DNA from: Dehalococcoidia bacterium
GTDB taxonomy: Bacteria > Chloroflexota > Dehalococcoidia > GIF9 > UBA5629
Direction: 5' to 3'
DNA: 7,225 nt
NCBI GenBank assembly: GCA_003484395.1
Contig: DNCV01000063.1
Location: forward strand, 1-7,225
Within the stretch, counting starts at the first letter, position 1; each line of letters begins with the position of its first letter. The notes beneath the pieces were generated by a model that was not told the DNA's origin, searched no databases, and saw only the letters and a list, made by a program, of their open reading frames with translations. This document shows positions 1 through 6,050 of this stretch, piece after piece. Made by a program: the position numbers and the translations under genes.

Positions 1-16
1 GGCTCAGAGACGGCTA

Positions 17-45
17 TTGACAACCAGATGCCGTAGATATATTAT
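17..45 (+). promoter_or_regulatory. Predicted sigma-70 promoter for the MFS gene
   Basis: TTGACA at 17-22 is a perfect -35 box. TATTAT at 40-45 is a one-mismatch -10 box, and the spacer is the optimal 17 bp. Transcription would start near 52, giving a 5' leader of about 110 nt before the TTG start at 165. The leader contains a small hairpin (CTTTC 118-122 / GAAAG 127-131, 4-nt loop) of unknown significance. The promoter is seen directly in the sequence; its activity is inferred. Confidence 0.5.
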
Positions 46-164
46 CGGTGATAAGAGCAATGAAGGTCAGGATGCCTCATTGTAAATCGAAATGGGAAAT
101 GTCGGTCTATATCTTTGCTTTCAGTCGAAAGAAACAGCAGATTACAGAATGACGGCTTGAAATT

Positions 165-1442
165 TTGAAGAAACGAATTTTTTACGGTTGGTGGATTGTC
201 TGGGTTTGCTTTTTCGTCGGGCTTTTCGGTTCCGGTACGATTACCTACGGCTTCACCAGTTTCATACAACCGCTTGTTCGTGAGTTCGGATGGAGCTATG
301 CACAGGTATCACTCGCAACATCGATGCGCGCGATGGCAGTCAGTATTGCCACTCCCTTTGTCGGCTGGTTTATTGATCGTTGGGGAGCACGCAAGCTTAT
401 GCTGTCAGGATCCATCATTTCATGTCTCGGTTTACTGCTTCTTTTGCAGATGCAATCACTAGCAGTTTTTTATATGGCATTTGTGATTATCGGCATAGGC
501 GCAGCTACTGCAATATCAAATGCAACGATACCGACAGTGGCCAACTGGTTTCGAAAACATATTGGTATCGCCACCGGTATTGCGATATCCGGGGCTGGCG
601 CTGCCGGTCTACTTTTGCCTCTTATTACCTATATCATCGAGACATATGGCTGGCGTTCGGCAATTTTGGCAATTATGCTCAGTATATTGATCATTGTTAT
701 TCCTTCGACATTTCTATTGCGGCATAGGCCAGAGGATTATGGATTAATGCCTGATGGAGAACCAGCAGTTGAACGAACTCCCCCAAACATTACATCTGTG
801 ATAAAACTGAATGAGCCGGATTTCGACTTGAAACAGGCGCTGAGTGGTCGTGCTTTCTGGCAAGTGGCTATAGCTATCATGTGTTTCTTATTTGTGTCGA
901 GTGCTGTAAGCGCTCATGTGATGCCTTATCTTGACACTATTGGCATGGATAGGTATACATCGAGTTTTGTAGCTAGTGCTATCTTAATAGTCAGTATGGT
1001 TGGGCGTATCGGACTCGGATGGTTCAGTGACAGATTCAATAAAAAGATATTGACTGTTGTAGCTTTTGTCATAATTAGTGTGTCAATGTTTTGTTTTGCA
1101 TGTGCTGCAACCTTTGGCTACTGGTTGGTAATACCCTTTTTCATACTATTTGGTATCGGATCTGGAGGAGTATTCTCACTTGGCGGAGTGCTTACGAGTT
1201 TGCTGTTCGGCAGAAAACACTTTGGCAGCATTTACGGCTTAATCGGGGGGATAGCAGGAATCGGTATGCTTACCGGTCCCCCGCTTGCCGGGTGGATTTA
1301 TGATAGCTGGGGTACCTATCAGTGGTTCTGGTTGGTTCTGGCAGCCGTTGCAGTTGCAGGGGCAATGATCGTTCTAACGATTTCGCCTCCATCGATAGAA
1401 TCAAAGCATGCTATTTGTTCAAAATCCGATCTTTGCGTATAA
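165..1442 (+). CDS. MFS transporter, 12 transmembrane helices, oxalate/formate-antiporter-like
   Basis: A 425-residue major facilitator, the usual length for a 12-helix carrier of the inner membrane. The N-terminus KKRIFYGWWIVW is typical of the OFA/monocarboxylate-type MFS subgroup. The family motif A loop between helices 2 and 3 is clear (GWFIDRWGARK, residues 67-77). A degenerate copy lies in the second half (GRIGLGWFSDRFNKK, about 280-294). A hydrophilic stretch at about 187-228 is the central cytoplasmic loop between the two six-helix halves. The likely substrate is a small organic anion, but the sequence does not fix it. The start is TTG at 165: an in-frame TGA at 150-152 excludes anything longer, and the next residues match the family N-terminus. 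No good Shine-Dalgarno precedes it. The short tail after residue 408 is polar and not conserved-looking. The gene stands alone, with pepA following after 192 bp. Confidence 0.88.
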   Translation: MKKRIFYGWWIVWVCFFVGLFGSGTITYGFTSFIQPLVREFGWSYAQVSLATSMRAMAVSIATPFVGWFIDRWGARKLMLSGSIISCLGLLLLLQMQSLAVFYMAFVIIGIGAATAISNATIPTVANWFRKHIGIATGIAISGAGAAGLLLPLITYIIETYGWRSAILAIMLSILIIVIPSTFLLRHRPEDYGLMPDGEPAVERTPPNITSVIKLNEPDFDLKQALSGRAFWQVAIAIMCFLFVSSAVSAHVMPYLDTIGMDRYTSSFVASAILIVSMVGRIGLGWFSDRFNKKILTVVAFVIISVSMFCFACAATFGYWLVIPFFILFGIGSGGVFSLGGVLTSLLFGRKHFGSIYGLIGGIAGIGMLTGPPLAGWIYDSWGTYQWFWLVLAAVAVAGAMIVLTISPPSIESKHAICSKSDLCV

Positions 1443-1451
1443 TCAAGACAT

Positions 1452-1486
1452 CCTGTCCATCCCCAGAATTGAATTCCCGCGACAGG
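1452..1486 (+). repeat. Intergenic inverted repeat after the MFS gene
   Basis: CCTGTC at 1452-1457 pairs with GACAGG at 1481-1486. The 23-nt loop itself holds a smaller perfect repeat, GAATT(1466-1470)-g-AATTC(1472-1476). It begins 9 bp after the MFS stop. No run of T follows, so it is not a convincing intrinsic terminator. It could be an mRNA 3'-end structure or chance. Confidence 0.3.
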
Positions 1487-1540
1487 TAAACAACACCATA
1501 GGGGGTACCCAATAAAGTTAACTTCTGAAGAACAGCGAAT

Positions 1541-1564
1541 TTTAAACGGTGAAAAGGGTTTAAA
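1541..1564. repeat. 7-bp inverted repeat upstream of pepA, possible operator
   Basis: TTTAAAC at 1541-1547 and GTTTAAA at 1558-1564 form a perfect inverted repeat with a 10-bp centre. The half-sites are about 17 bp apart centre to centre, or roughly one and a half helical turns. The right arm overlaps the weak -35 region proposed for pepA, so a repressor bound here could block it. This is inference from position only. The sites are AT-rich, so chance is quite possible. Confidence 0.25.
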
Positions 1565-1588
1565 TCCGAAGCTTGTTTGAGATACAAT
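1560..1588 (+). promoter_or_regulatory. Weak candidate promoter for the pepA operon
   Basis: TACAAT at 1583-1588 is a good -10 box. A poor -35 match (TTAAAT, 1560-1565) sits 17 bp upstream. The start of transcription would be near 1595, leaving a leader of about 40 nt before the TTG start of pepA. The -35 is weak enough that this promoter may need an activator or may not be the real one. Confidence 0.3.
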
Positions 1589-1622
1589 ACTTATCTGAAG
1601 ATATGAAGCACAGATGCTTGAA

Positions 1623-1637
1623 AAGGAGAACCTGTTG
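1623..1637 (+). promoter_or_regulatory. Strong ribosome binding site that sets a TTG start for pepA
   Basis: AAGGAG at 1623-1628 is followed by a 6-nt spacer and TTG at 1635-1637. An in-frame ATG lies upstream at 1614, but it has no comparable Shine-Dalgarno and would put AAGGAG inside the gene. The protein from TTG begins MNIKIVTDAITKIEADA, which matches the usual short PepA N-terminus. Confidence 0.7.
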
Positions 1638-3143
1638 AATATTAAAATCGTCACTGATGCTATCACTAAAATAGAAGCCGATGCGTTAATCATCGGCACT
1701 TTTGAGGGCATAAAATCTCACAATGATGCTATCAGGGTCATCGATAAAGCGTTGGATGGAGAAATTACGAATCTCATCGCACGTGGTGAGATAAAAGGTA
1801 AACTCAACGAGATGACAATCGTTCATTCCATGGGCAAGATACCTGTGCACACCATTGCAATTGCAGGCCTTGGCAAAAGAAATTTATTTTCCGCTGATAA
1901 ATTACGCTCTGTCATGGCTCAGAGTTGCCGGACATTGCGGAGGTTAAATTACCGGAACATAGCGACAATATTGCATGCTGCCAATGAGATCAATAGCGAT
2001 ATCTCGGCACAATCGATAATTGAAGGGAGCCTGCTCGGCCTGTATACATTCCGAAAATACAAGACAGAAAAACCCGATACTGAAGATGTAAAAAACCTTA
2101 TCATTGTGCTGCAGAATACCAGCCGAATTGCCGAGATTAAACGTGCCTGTAAAAAAGGAAGAATCCTTGCTGAAGCAACGATGCTGACAAGAGATATGGT
2201 AAACGAGCCGTCGAATTACCTCACCCCGACAGATATGGCGAATATGGCCATGAAACTGGCCAAAGAGCAAAAACTCGCTATTTTTATTATGGATGCAGCG
2301 CAAATGAAAACGCAGAAAATGGGTGCGCTGCTGGGAGTAGCCCGCGGAAGCCAGCAACCACCGAAATTTATTGTTATGCGTTATTCAGGCAAGCCGAAAT
2401 CACCTGAATCTCTCGGGCTGGTCGGCAAAGGAATCACATTCGATTCAGGCGGGATATCATTGAAGCCTTCCGAAAACATGGGGGACATGAAGGGAGATAT
2501 GGCCGGCGGCGCTACCGTCATGGCAGCGCTGGTAGCGATCGCTCGTTTGAAACTCAAAATAAACATCACCGCGTTTATACCCGCTACGGAGAATTTGCCC
2601 AGTGGCACTGCAATAAAGCCCGGCGATGTACTGGTTGCATCAAACGGCAAGACCATTGAGGTAATCTCCACAGATGCGGAAGGCAGACTCATCCTTGCCG
2701 ACGCATTGAGCTACGCCGTCAAACAAAAGCTTTCGAAACTGGTCGACGTCGCCACGCTCACCGGCGCCTGCCACGTTGCGCTTGGTGACGTCTGCAGCGG
2801 AATCTTCAGCAACAATCAGGAACTCGCCGATATGCTGATAGAAGCAGGAAATAAAGCGGGGGAATGCATGTGGCAAATGCCGATGAACGAAGAATATAAA
2901 GAGCTTAATAAAAGCGATGTAGCAGACATCAAGAACTCAGGAGGACGCTGGGGCGGCGCTATTACTGCTGCCCAGTTCCTCTCCGAATTTGTGGGTGATA
3001 CTCCGTGGGTGCATATCGATATTGCCGGCACCTCGGACACCGATAAGGAACGCGGCTATTTGGTTAAAGGCGCAACCGGTACGGGAGTTCGTACACTGGT
3101 CAACCTGGCAGAGTCACTGTCAAATAAAAAAGTATTGAGGTAA
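1635..3143 (+). CDS. pepA: Leucyl aminopeptidase (M17 family, PepA)
   Basis: A cytosolic two-metal aminopeptidase that removes N-terminal residues, preferring leucine, from peptides; family members form hexamers. The 502-residue length is typical. The N-terminal macro-like domain covers about residues 1-170 and the catalytic domain the rest. Counting from the TTG start, the metal- and substrate-binding set is complete and spaced as in E. coli PepA: K265 and D270 (GKGITFDSGG), K277, D288 (KGDMAGG), and D347, E349 and R351 in the signature block. The signature reads STDAEGRL rather than the common NTDAEGRL, with every catalytic residue kept. The start was chosen from the AAGGAG ribosome binding site 6 nt before TTG; an ATG at 1614 would add seven residues. 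It is followed after three bases by the metallo-hydrolase gene, in the same frame, so the two are almost certainly cotranscribed and translationally coupled. Confidence 0.93.
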   Translation: MNIKIVTDAITKIEADALIIGTFEGIKSHNDAIRVIDKALDGEITNLIARGEIKGKLNEMTIVHSMGKIPVHTIAIAGLGKRNLFSADKLRSVMAQSCRTLRRLNYRNIATILHAANEINSDISAQSIIEGSLLGLYTFRKYKTEKPDTEDVKNLIIVLQNTSRIAEIKRACKKGRILAEATMLTRDMVNEPSNYLTPTDMANMAMKLAKEQKLAIFIMDAAQMKTQKMGALLGVARGSQQPPKFIVMRYSGKPKSPESLGLVGKGITFDSGGISLKPSENMGDMKGDMAGGATVMAALVAIARLKLKINITAFIPATENLPSGTAIKPGDVLVASNGKTIEVISTDAEGRLILADALSYAVKQKLSKLVDVATLTGACHVALGDVCSGIFSNNQELADMLIEAGNKAGECMWQMPMNEEYKELNKSDVADIKNSGGRWGGAITAAQFLSEFVGDTPWVHIDIAGTSDTDKERGYLVKGATGTGVRTLVNLAESLSNKKVLR

Positions 3144-3149
3144 CCGATA
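3137..3149 (+). promoter_or_regulatory. Ribosome binding site pointing to an ATA start codon
   Basis: GAGG at 3137-3140, within the last codons of pepA, is followed by 6 nt and then ATA at 3147-3149. No ATG, GTG or TTG exists in frame between the pepA stop (TAA 3141-3143) and the conserved beginning of the next protein. The ribosome binding site and the protein N-terminus therefore agree on ATA, or on an unusual initiator very close to it. Confidence 0.55.
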
Positions 3150-3794
3150 AAAATCAAATGGCTGGGACATGCATGTTTTCTTATTGAGGCTCACGATGGA
3201 ACACGGATCGTCACAGATCCGTATACTACCTGCGACACAGTACGCTATGATCCCGTCAATGAAACTGCAGATATCGTTACTATGAGCCATGGACATAAGG
3301 ATCATAATAATATCCGGGGAGTGAAAGGCAACCCTCAGGCAATCAGCGAAAGCGGGAAAAAGACAATAAAGAACATTCAATTTACAGGTCTGCCAACCTA
3401 CCATGATGATGTACAAGGCGACAAACGGGGTAAAAATCTTATCACCTGCTTCACGGTCGATGAAATCCATATTTGCCATCTCGGCGATCTCGGCCATTTG
3501 CTGAACCCAGAGGAGCTGAGAGAGATCGGAACTGTCGACGTGTTACTCATTCCGGTCGGCGGCTTTTATACAATAGACGCAGCAGCAGCAACAAAAATTT
3601 GTGATAGTCTTAAGCCAAAGATAGTTATACCAATGCATTTTAAAACAGCAAAGCTCGATTATCCGATTACCACTGAAGACGATTTTCTCGCAGGTAAAAG
3701 CAATGTAAGGAAAATGAATAGCAGCGAGATAGAGTTGACCAGGGAAAAATTACCCAAAACAACCGAGATTATCGTTCTGAAATACGCACGTTAG
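3147..3794 (+). CDS. Metallo-beta-lactamase-fold metal-dependent hydrolase, UPF0173/UlaG-like
   Basis: A 215-residue protein of the MBL superfamily, similar in plan to UPF0173 and UlaG-type hydrolases. These are soluble cytosolic enzymes whose substrate is mostly unknown. From the ATA start it reads M-KIKWLGHACFLIEA, the expected first beta strands with the WLGHACF motif. The metal-binding signature SHGHKDH gives H48, H50, D52 and H53. Further ligand candidates are H86/D87/D88, D114 in HLGDLGH, and H164 in PMHF. The first ATG in frame is at 3282, immediately before HGHKDH; starting there would remove 45 residues including the first strands, so it is rejected. The gene starts three bases after pepA and in its frame. 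Its 3' end overlaps rnc by 26 bp on the opposite strand. A precise substrate cannot be assigned. Confidence 0.85.
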   Translation: MKIKWLGHACFLIEAHDGTRIVTDPYTTCDTVRYDPVNETADIVTMSHGHKDHNNIRGVKGNPQAISESGKKTIKNIQFTGLPTYHDDVQGDKRGKNLITCFTVDEIHICHLGDLGHLLNPEELREIGTVDVLLIPVGGFYTIDAAAATKICDSLKPKIVIPMHFKTAKLDYPITTEDDFLAGKSNVRKMNSSEIELTREKLPKTTEIIVLKYAR

Positions 3795-4485
3795 AATCAC
3801 GTCTAAGCTTCTCCAAAGCGGATCGGGCTGCCTCCATTTCAGCAGCCCTTTTTGTTTTCCCTGTGCCGGTACCCAACACTTTGTCTCCCAGCGCAACAGT
3901 AATGGTAAACAGCTTGTCATGATCCGGACCGTCCGATGTAACAAGCTCATAAACCGGAAGTTGTTTATATTCCGCCTGGGTGAATTCCTGCAGCATTGCC
4001 TTATGGTTCTGAAAAGCTCCACTCTTAATAAGTAAATCAAACTGCCTGCCGATAGTGTTCATAATAAATGCTTTGGTAACATCGAATCCTTGATCAAGAA
4101 AAATCGCTCCCAGCAATGCCTCATAGGTGTCATCGAGTGTCGATTGCTGTTTGCGTACTCCCCTCGCATCCTCCCCTTTACCCAAATACAAAAAATCACC
4201 GAGGTTGAGCATTGCAGCTACGCGAGCCGATGTCTCCTGCCGAATAAGAGAAACGCGCATTCTGGTTAAATCGCCCTCCGCAGCATCTGGAAATTTTTTG
4301 AATAAATCCTCCGCAACAACCATATTGAGACAGGCATCTCCAAGAAATTCCAAACGTTCGTTATCCTGCAGTGTAAAATCTGGGTTTTCGTTAATATAGG
4401 AGGTATGCACAAATGCCTGCTGCAGCAGAGAGATATCGTTAAACGATACGCCTATTATGTCCTGTAATTTCTGCCAATCCGACAC
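3769..4485 (-). CDS. rnc: Ribonuclease III
   Basis: A cytosolic double-stranded-RNA endonuclease that processes rRNA precursors and structured mRNAs as a homodimer. At 238 residues it is normal length. The N-terminal nuclease domain (about residues 4-155) has the signature NERLEFLGD (42-50) with E43, E46 and D50. It also has E70 in EGDLTRMR, and D119 and E122 in DDTYEALLGA, so the Mg2+-binding residues of the family are all present. A C-terminal dsRNA-binding domain follows (about 159-229) with the GKTKRAAEMEAA helix. The GTG at 4485 is chosen because it has AAGG 8 nt upstream and gives a start of MSDWQKLQDIIGVSF, the standard RNase III N-terminus. A TTG at 4533 and an ATG at 4518 are in frame but would add atypical residues. 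It lies 58 bp downstream of the CAP-membrane gene on the same strand and overlaps the convergent hydrolase gene by 26 bp. Confidence 0.94.
   Translation of the reverse strand: MSDWQKLQDIIGVSFNDISLLQQAFVHTSYINENPDFTLQDNERLEFLGDACLNMVVAEDLFKKFPDAAEGDLTRMRVSLIRQETSARVAAMLNLGDFLYLGKGEDARGVRKQQSTLDDTYEALLGAIFLDQGFDVTKAFIMNTIGRQFDLLIKSGAFQNHKAMLQEFTQAEYKQLPVYELVTSDGPDHDKLFTITVALGDKVLGTGTGKTKRAAEMEAARSALEKLRRDSNVRISER
3825..3858 (+). terminator. Intrinsic terminator of the pepA-hydrolase operon, inside rnc
   Basis: GGGCTGC at 3825-3831 pairs perfectly with GCAGCCC at 3842-3848 across a 10-nt loop. TTTTTGTTTT follows at 3849-3858. This is a textbook rho-independent terminator reading on the plus strand, 31 bp after the hydrolase stop. 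It lies wholly within the minus-strand rnc coding sequence, in the part encoding the KRAAEMEAAR helix of the dsRNA-binding domain. On the minus strand the same hairpin is not followed by a T run, so it should work in one direction only. Confidence 0.7.
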
Positions 4486-4543
4486 TCTTTTTACCTTGTC
4501 GTGAGTATAGCACCACATTCGGGTCAGTGGCAAAAGCGTTAAA

Positions 4544-5830
4544 TCAATAGCTTCTTAGTGTGGCAAAAAATCCTTTATCATCCTGGGCTATGCCAACAGC
4601 CCCGACTGAGCAATCATCTGCAAGCATCGCCTCCTTATGCCCCGTCTTGCTGCTCATAAAGCTATCAACAATCGTTTTTGCGGTACGATGATACGAAGGC
4701 AGATTTCCCGAGCCAAAACAGCATTCCGAGAAAATGCCGCGGGCATTATGATAGAGGGCTCCTTTCAACAGCATATTTTTGCTGTGGAGCCTGGCAACAT
4801 TATGAATGGAGTCGCTCCACGTAAGCGGTTGCACTCCGGCTTTCTGCCTCTCCACATTGACGATGCGGAATGTCTCTTTTTCGATCTCCAAAAGCGCCAT
4901 GTCATCTTCGGGAGACAGCGCATAAACGGTTTGCTTGCCCTCTATAAACTCAGGAATTTTATCAATTGTAGTCCGTGTCAGAGTCAACGCCGTAGCTGAA
5001 TCAGTAGCAAACGGCTCGATACCTGAAAGCGCCAGTACAATGGTCATGGTTACGGCGAAAATGAACGCAAAAACAGGCCCAGGCGCGGTCGATGCATACC
5101 GCTCTCCGAAAAGCATTGCTATGAACAAAATAAGAAAGGCAATTTCCAGAATAATAACGGTGATATTGAGTGGATCGTCGGGCAGGTCTGTCAGCAGAAA
5201 GTAAACCCTGCTCAACATATCGGCAAAACAACTGAACGTAAGCAACAACAATAAAATTTTCAGCAAGCCTCTCACGAATGGATCGGGTTGATGAGAACGG
5301 ATCAAATCAATAACAGCGAAGAGTACCAAAATGGATCCGACAATGATGGTAAAATACGATTTGCCGATCGGGAGATCCCATATAACGAATACAGCGTAGA
5401 GTCCGGCAACGATAATTGCCGCCCTGATGAAAGTCTGTACCATATATGACAGTGGACGCGTTAAAACGGCATATATACGCCGCGCATGAAACGCAAATAG
5501 AATATCGATGATCGTAATCGCCAGCCATGCCAGTGAGATAAAAAAGAAGCTGCTCATCACAGAATTGATAAAAGTGCGCGAACTCGCAGACGGCAGACAA
5601 ACCGTGATGGCTATTGTCACGCCTATAAGAAAACACCACAAAGCAAAGGCATTCAGTATTGCCAGCAGCATGGGCCGATCGGTGCCATGTTCAGGCATTG
5701 CAGCATGATGATCGTAGCTGAGCAAAATAACTCTTCTCAGCACCAATCCCGCAACAAAGATACACAGAAAAATAGCAAACGGAATAGCTATCAAATACCA
5801 GTTATGATAAATCCACTGCAGTCCCTGCAT
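4544..5830 (-). CDS. Polytopic membrane protein with C-terminal CAP/SCP domain
   Basis: A 428-residue protein in two parts. Residues 1-270 hold about eight hydrophobic helices (roughly 11-31, 57-79, 91-114, 133-152, 158-176, 187-205, 222-242 and 251-270). I recognise no family in this part. After a linker, residues about 313-428 form a CAP (SCP/PR-1, YkwD-type) domain: ETFRIVNVERQKAGVQPLTW, then SIHNVARLHSKNML with ALYH (H361), FSE (E369), a GHKEAML segment (H398), and a closing SVGAVGIA strand. Basic residues cluster after helix 1 (LRR), helix 3 (HARR) and helix 5 (IRSH), which places those loops inside. Both termini, and so the CAP domain, would then be outside the membrane, where such domains usually act. 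The biochemical role of bacterial CAP domains is poorly known. The start is ATG at 5830 with a weak AAGAG 9 nt upstream. rnc follows in the same direction. Confidence 0.82.
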   Translation of the reverse strand: MQGLQWIYHNWYLIAIPFAIFLCIFVAGLVLRRVILLSYDHHAAMPEHGTDRPMLLAILNAFALWCFLIGVTIAITVCLPSASSRTFINSVMSSFFFISLAWLAITIIDILFAFHARRIYAVLTRPLSYMVQTFIRAAIIVAGLYAVFVIWDLPIGKSYFTIIVGSILVLFAVIDLIRSHQPDPFVRGLLKILLLLLTFSCFADMLSRVYFLLTDLPDDPLNITVIILEIAFLILFIAMLFGERYASTAPGPVFAFIFAVTMTIVLALSGIEPFATDSATALTLTRTTIDKIPEFIEGKQTVYALSPEDDMALLEIEKETFRIVNVERQKAGVQPLTWSDSIHNVARLHSKNMLLKGALYHNARGIFSECCFGSGNLPSYHRTAKTIVDSFMSSKTGHKEAMLADDCSVGAVGIAQDDKGFFATLRSY

Positions 5831-5860
5831 TATCTTTTGCTCTTGATAAATTCCAATTAA

Positions 5861-5888
5861 TTTATACTACTGTAGCTTAGCTTCTTAA
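5861..5888 (-). promoter_or_regulatory. Candidate minus-strand promoter for the CAP-membrane gene and rnc
   Basis: Read on the minus strand, TATAAA (5866-5861) is a good -10 box. TTAAGA (5888-5883) is a partial -35 with a 16-bp spacer. The start of transcription would be near 5854, some 24 nt before the ATG at 5830. The region is AT-rich, so the match is only moderately informative. Confidence 0.35.
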
Positions 5889-5928
5889 CCGTCTATACGT
5901 CAATCCGAATGGAGTACCTGTTCTCTAT

Positions 5929-5958
5929 TTGCTATTGTGAAAACTATCAAGGTAGAAT
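5929..5958 (+). promoter_or_regulatory. Weak candidate promoter for the TPR lipoprotein gene
   Basis: TTGCTA (5929-5934) and TAGAAT (5953-5958), spaced 18 bp apart, are partial -35 and -10 matches on the plus strand. A second TAGAAT lies at 5997-6002 without a good -35. Both sit in the same 8-bp direct repeat, GTAGAATA (5952-5959 and 5996-6003), so tandem promoters or a repeated binding site are possible. Evidence is weak. Confidence 0.25.
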
Positions 5959-5959
5959 A

Positions 5960-5992
5960 ATGAACTACGCACTATTAAAAAAACGAATCTGA
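5960..5992 (+). CDS. Possible 10-residue leader peptide ORF
   Basis: ATG at 5960 opens a ten-codon frame (MNYALLKKRI) closed by TGA at 5990. AAGGT at 5949-5953 is spaced 6 nt before the ATG, which is a plausible ribosome binding site. The frame ends 58 bp before the TPR gene. No attenuator-like hairpin or codon run is obvious. If transcription starts from the -10 at 5953-5958, the initiation region would be missing from the mRNA, so the two proposals exclude each other. This is low-confidence and could be chance. Confidence 0.15.
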   Translation: MNYALLKKRI

Positions 5993-6050
5993 AATGTAGA
6001 ATACACTGTAATCATTTCTGGGCGGTCAAGGAAAAGGAGCATATAAATCA

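Noticed and set aside
1452..1486. Intrinsic terminator after the MFS gene
   Set aside because: The stem is only 6 bp with a long loop, and no T tract follows.
1614..1634. ATG start for pepA
   Set aside because: The strong AAGGAG lies inside this extension and points to TTG 1635; the extra seven residues do not look like a PepA N-terminus.
1319..1711. Minus-strand open frame of 130 codons across the MFS-pepA junction
   Set aside because: It overlaps two well-supported genes, shows no recognisable domain, and its composition looks like an antisense shadow.
1944..2357. Minus-strand open frame opposite pepA
   Set aside because: It is antisense to conserved PepA sequence, with no domain or ribosome binding site support.
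3120..3497. Minus-strand open frame opposite the hydrolase gene
   Set aside because: It is antisense to the conserved metal-binding region and has no recognisable features.
3282..3794. Hydrolase gene starting at the first ATG (170 residues)
   Set aside because: It would drop the conserved WLGHACF N-terminal strands that are clearly encoded upstream with a ribosome binding site, and begin right at the metal motif.
4486..4533. TTG start for RNase III
   Set aside because: GTG 4485 has a Shine-Dalgarno and gives the standard family N-terminus; the extension is atypical.
4637..4999. Plus-strand open frame opposite the CAP domain
   Set aside because: It is a shadow of a clearly conserved coding frame.
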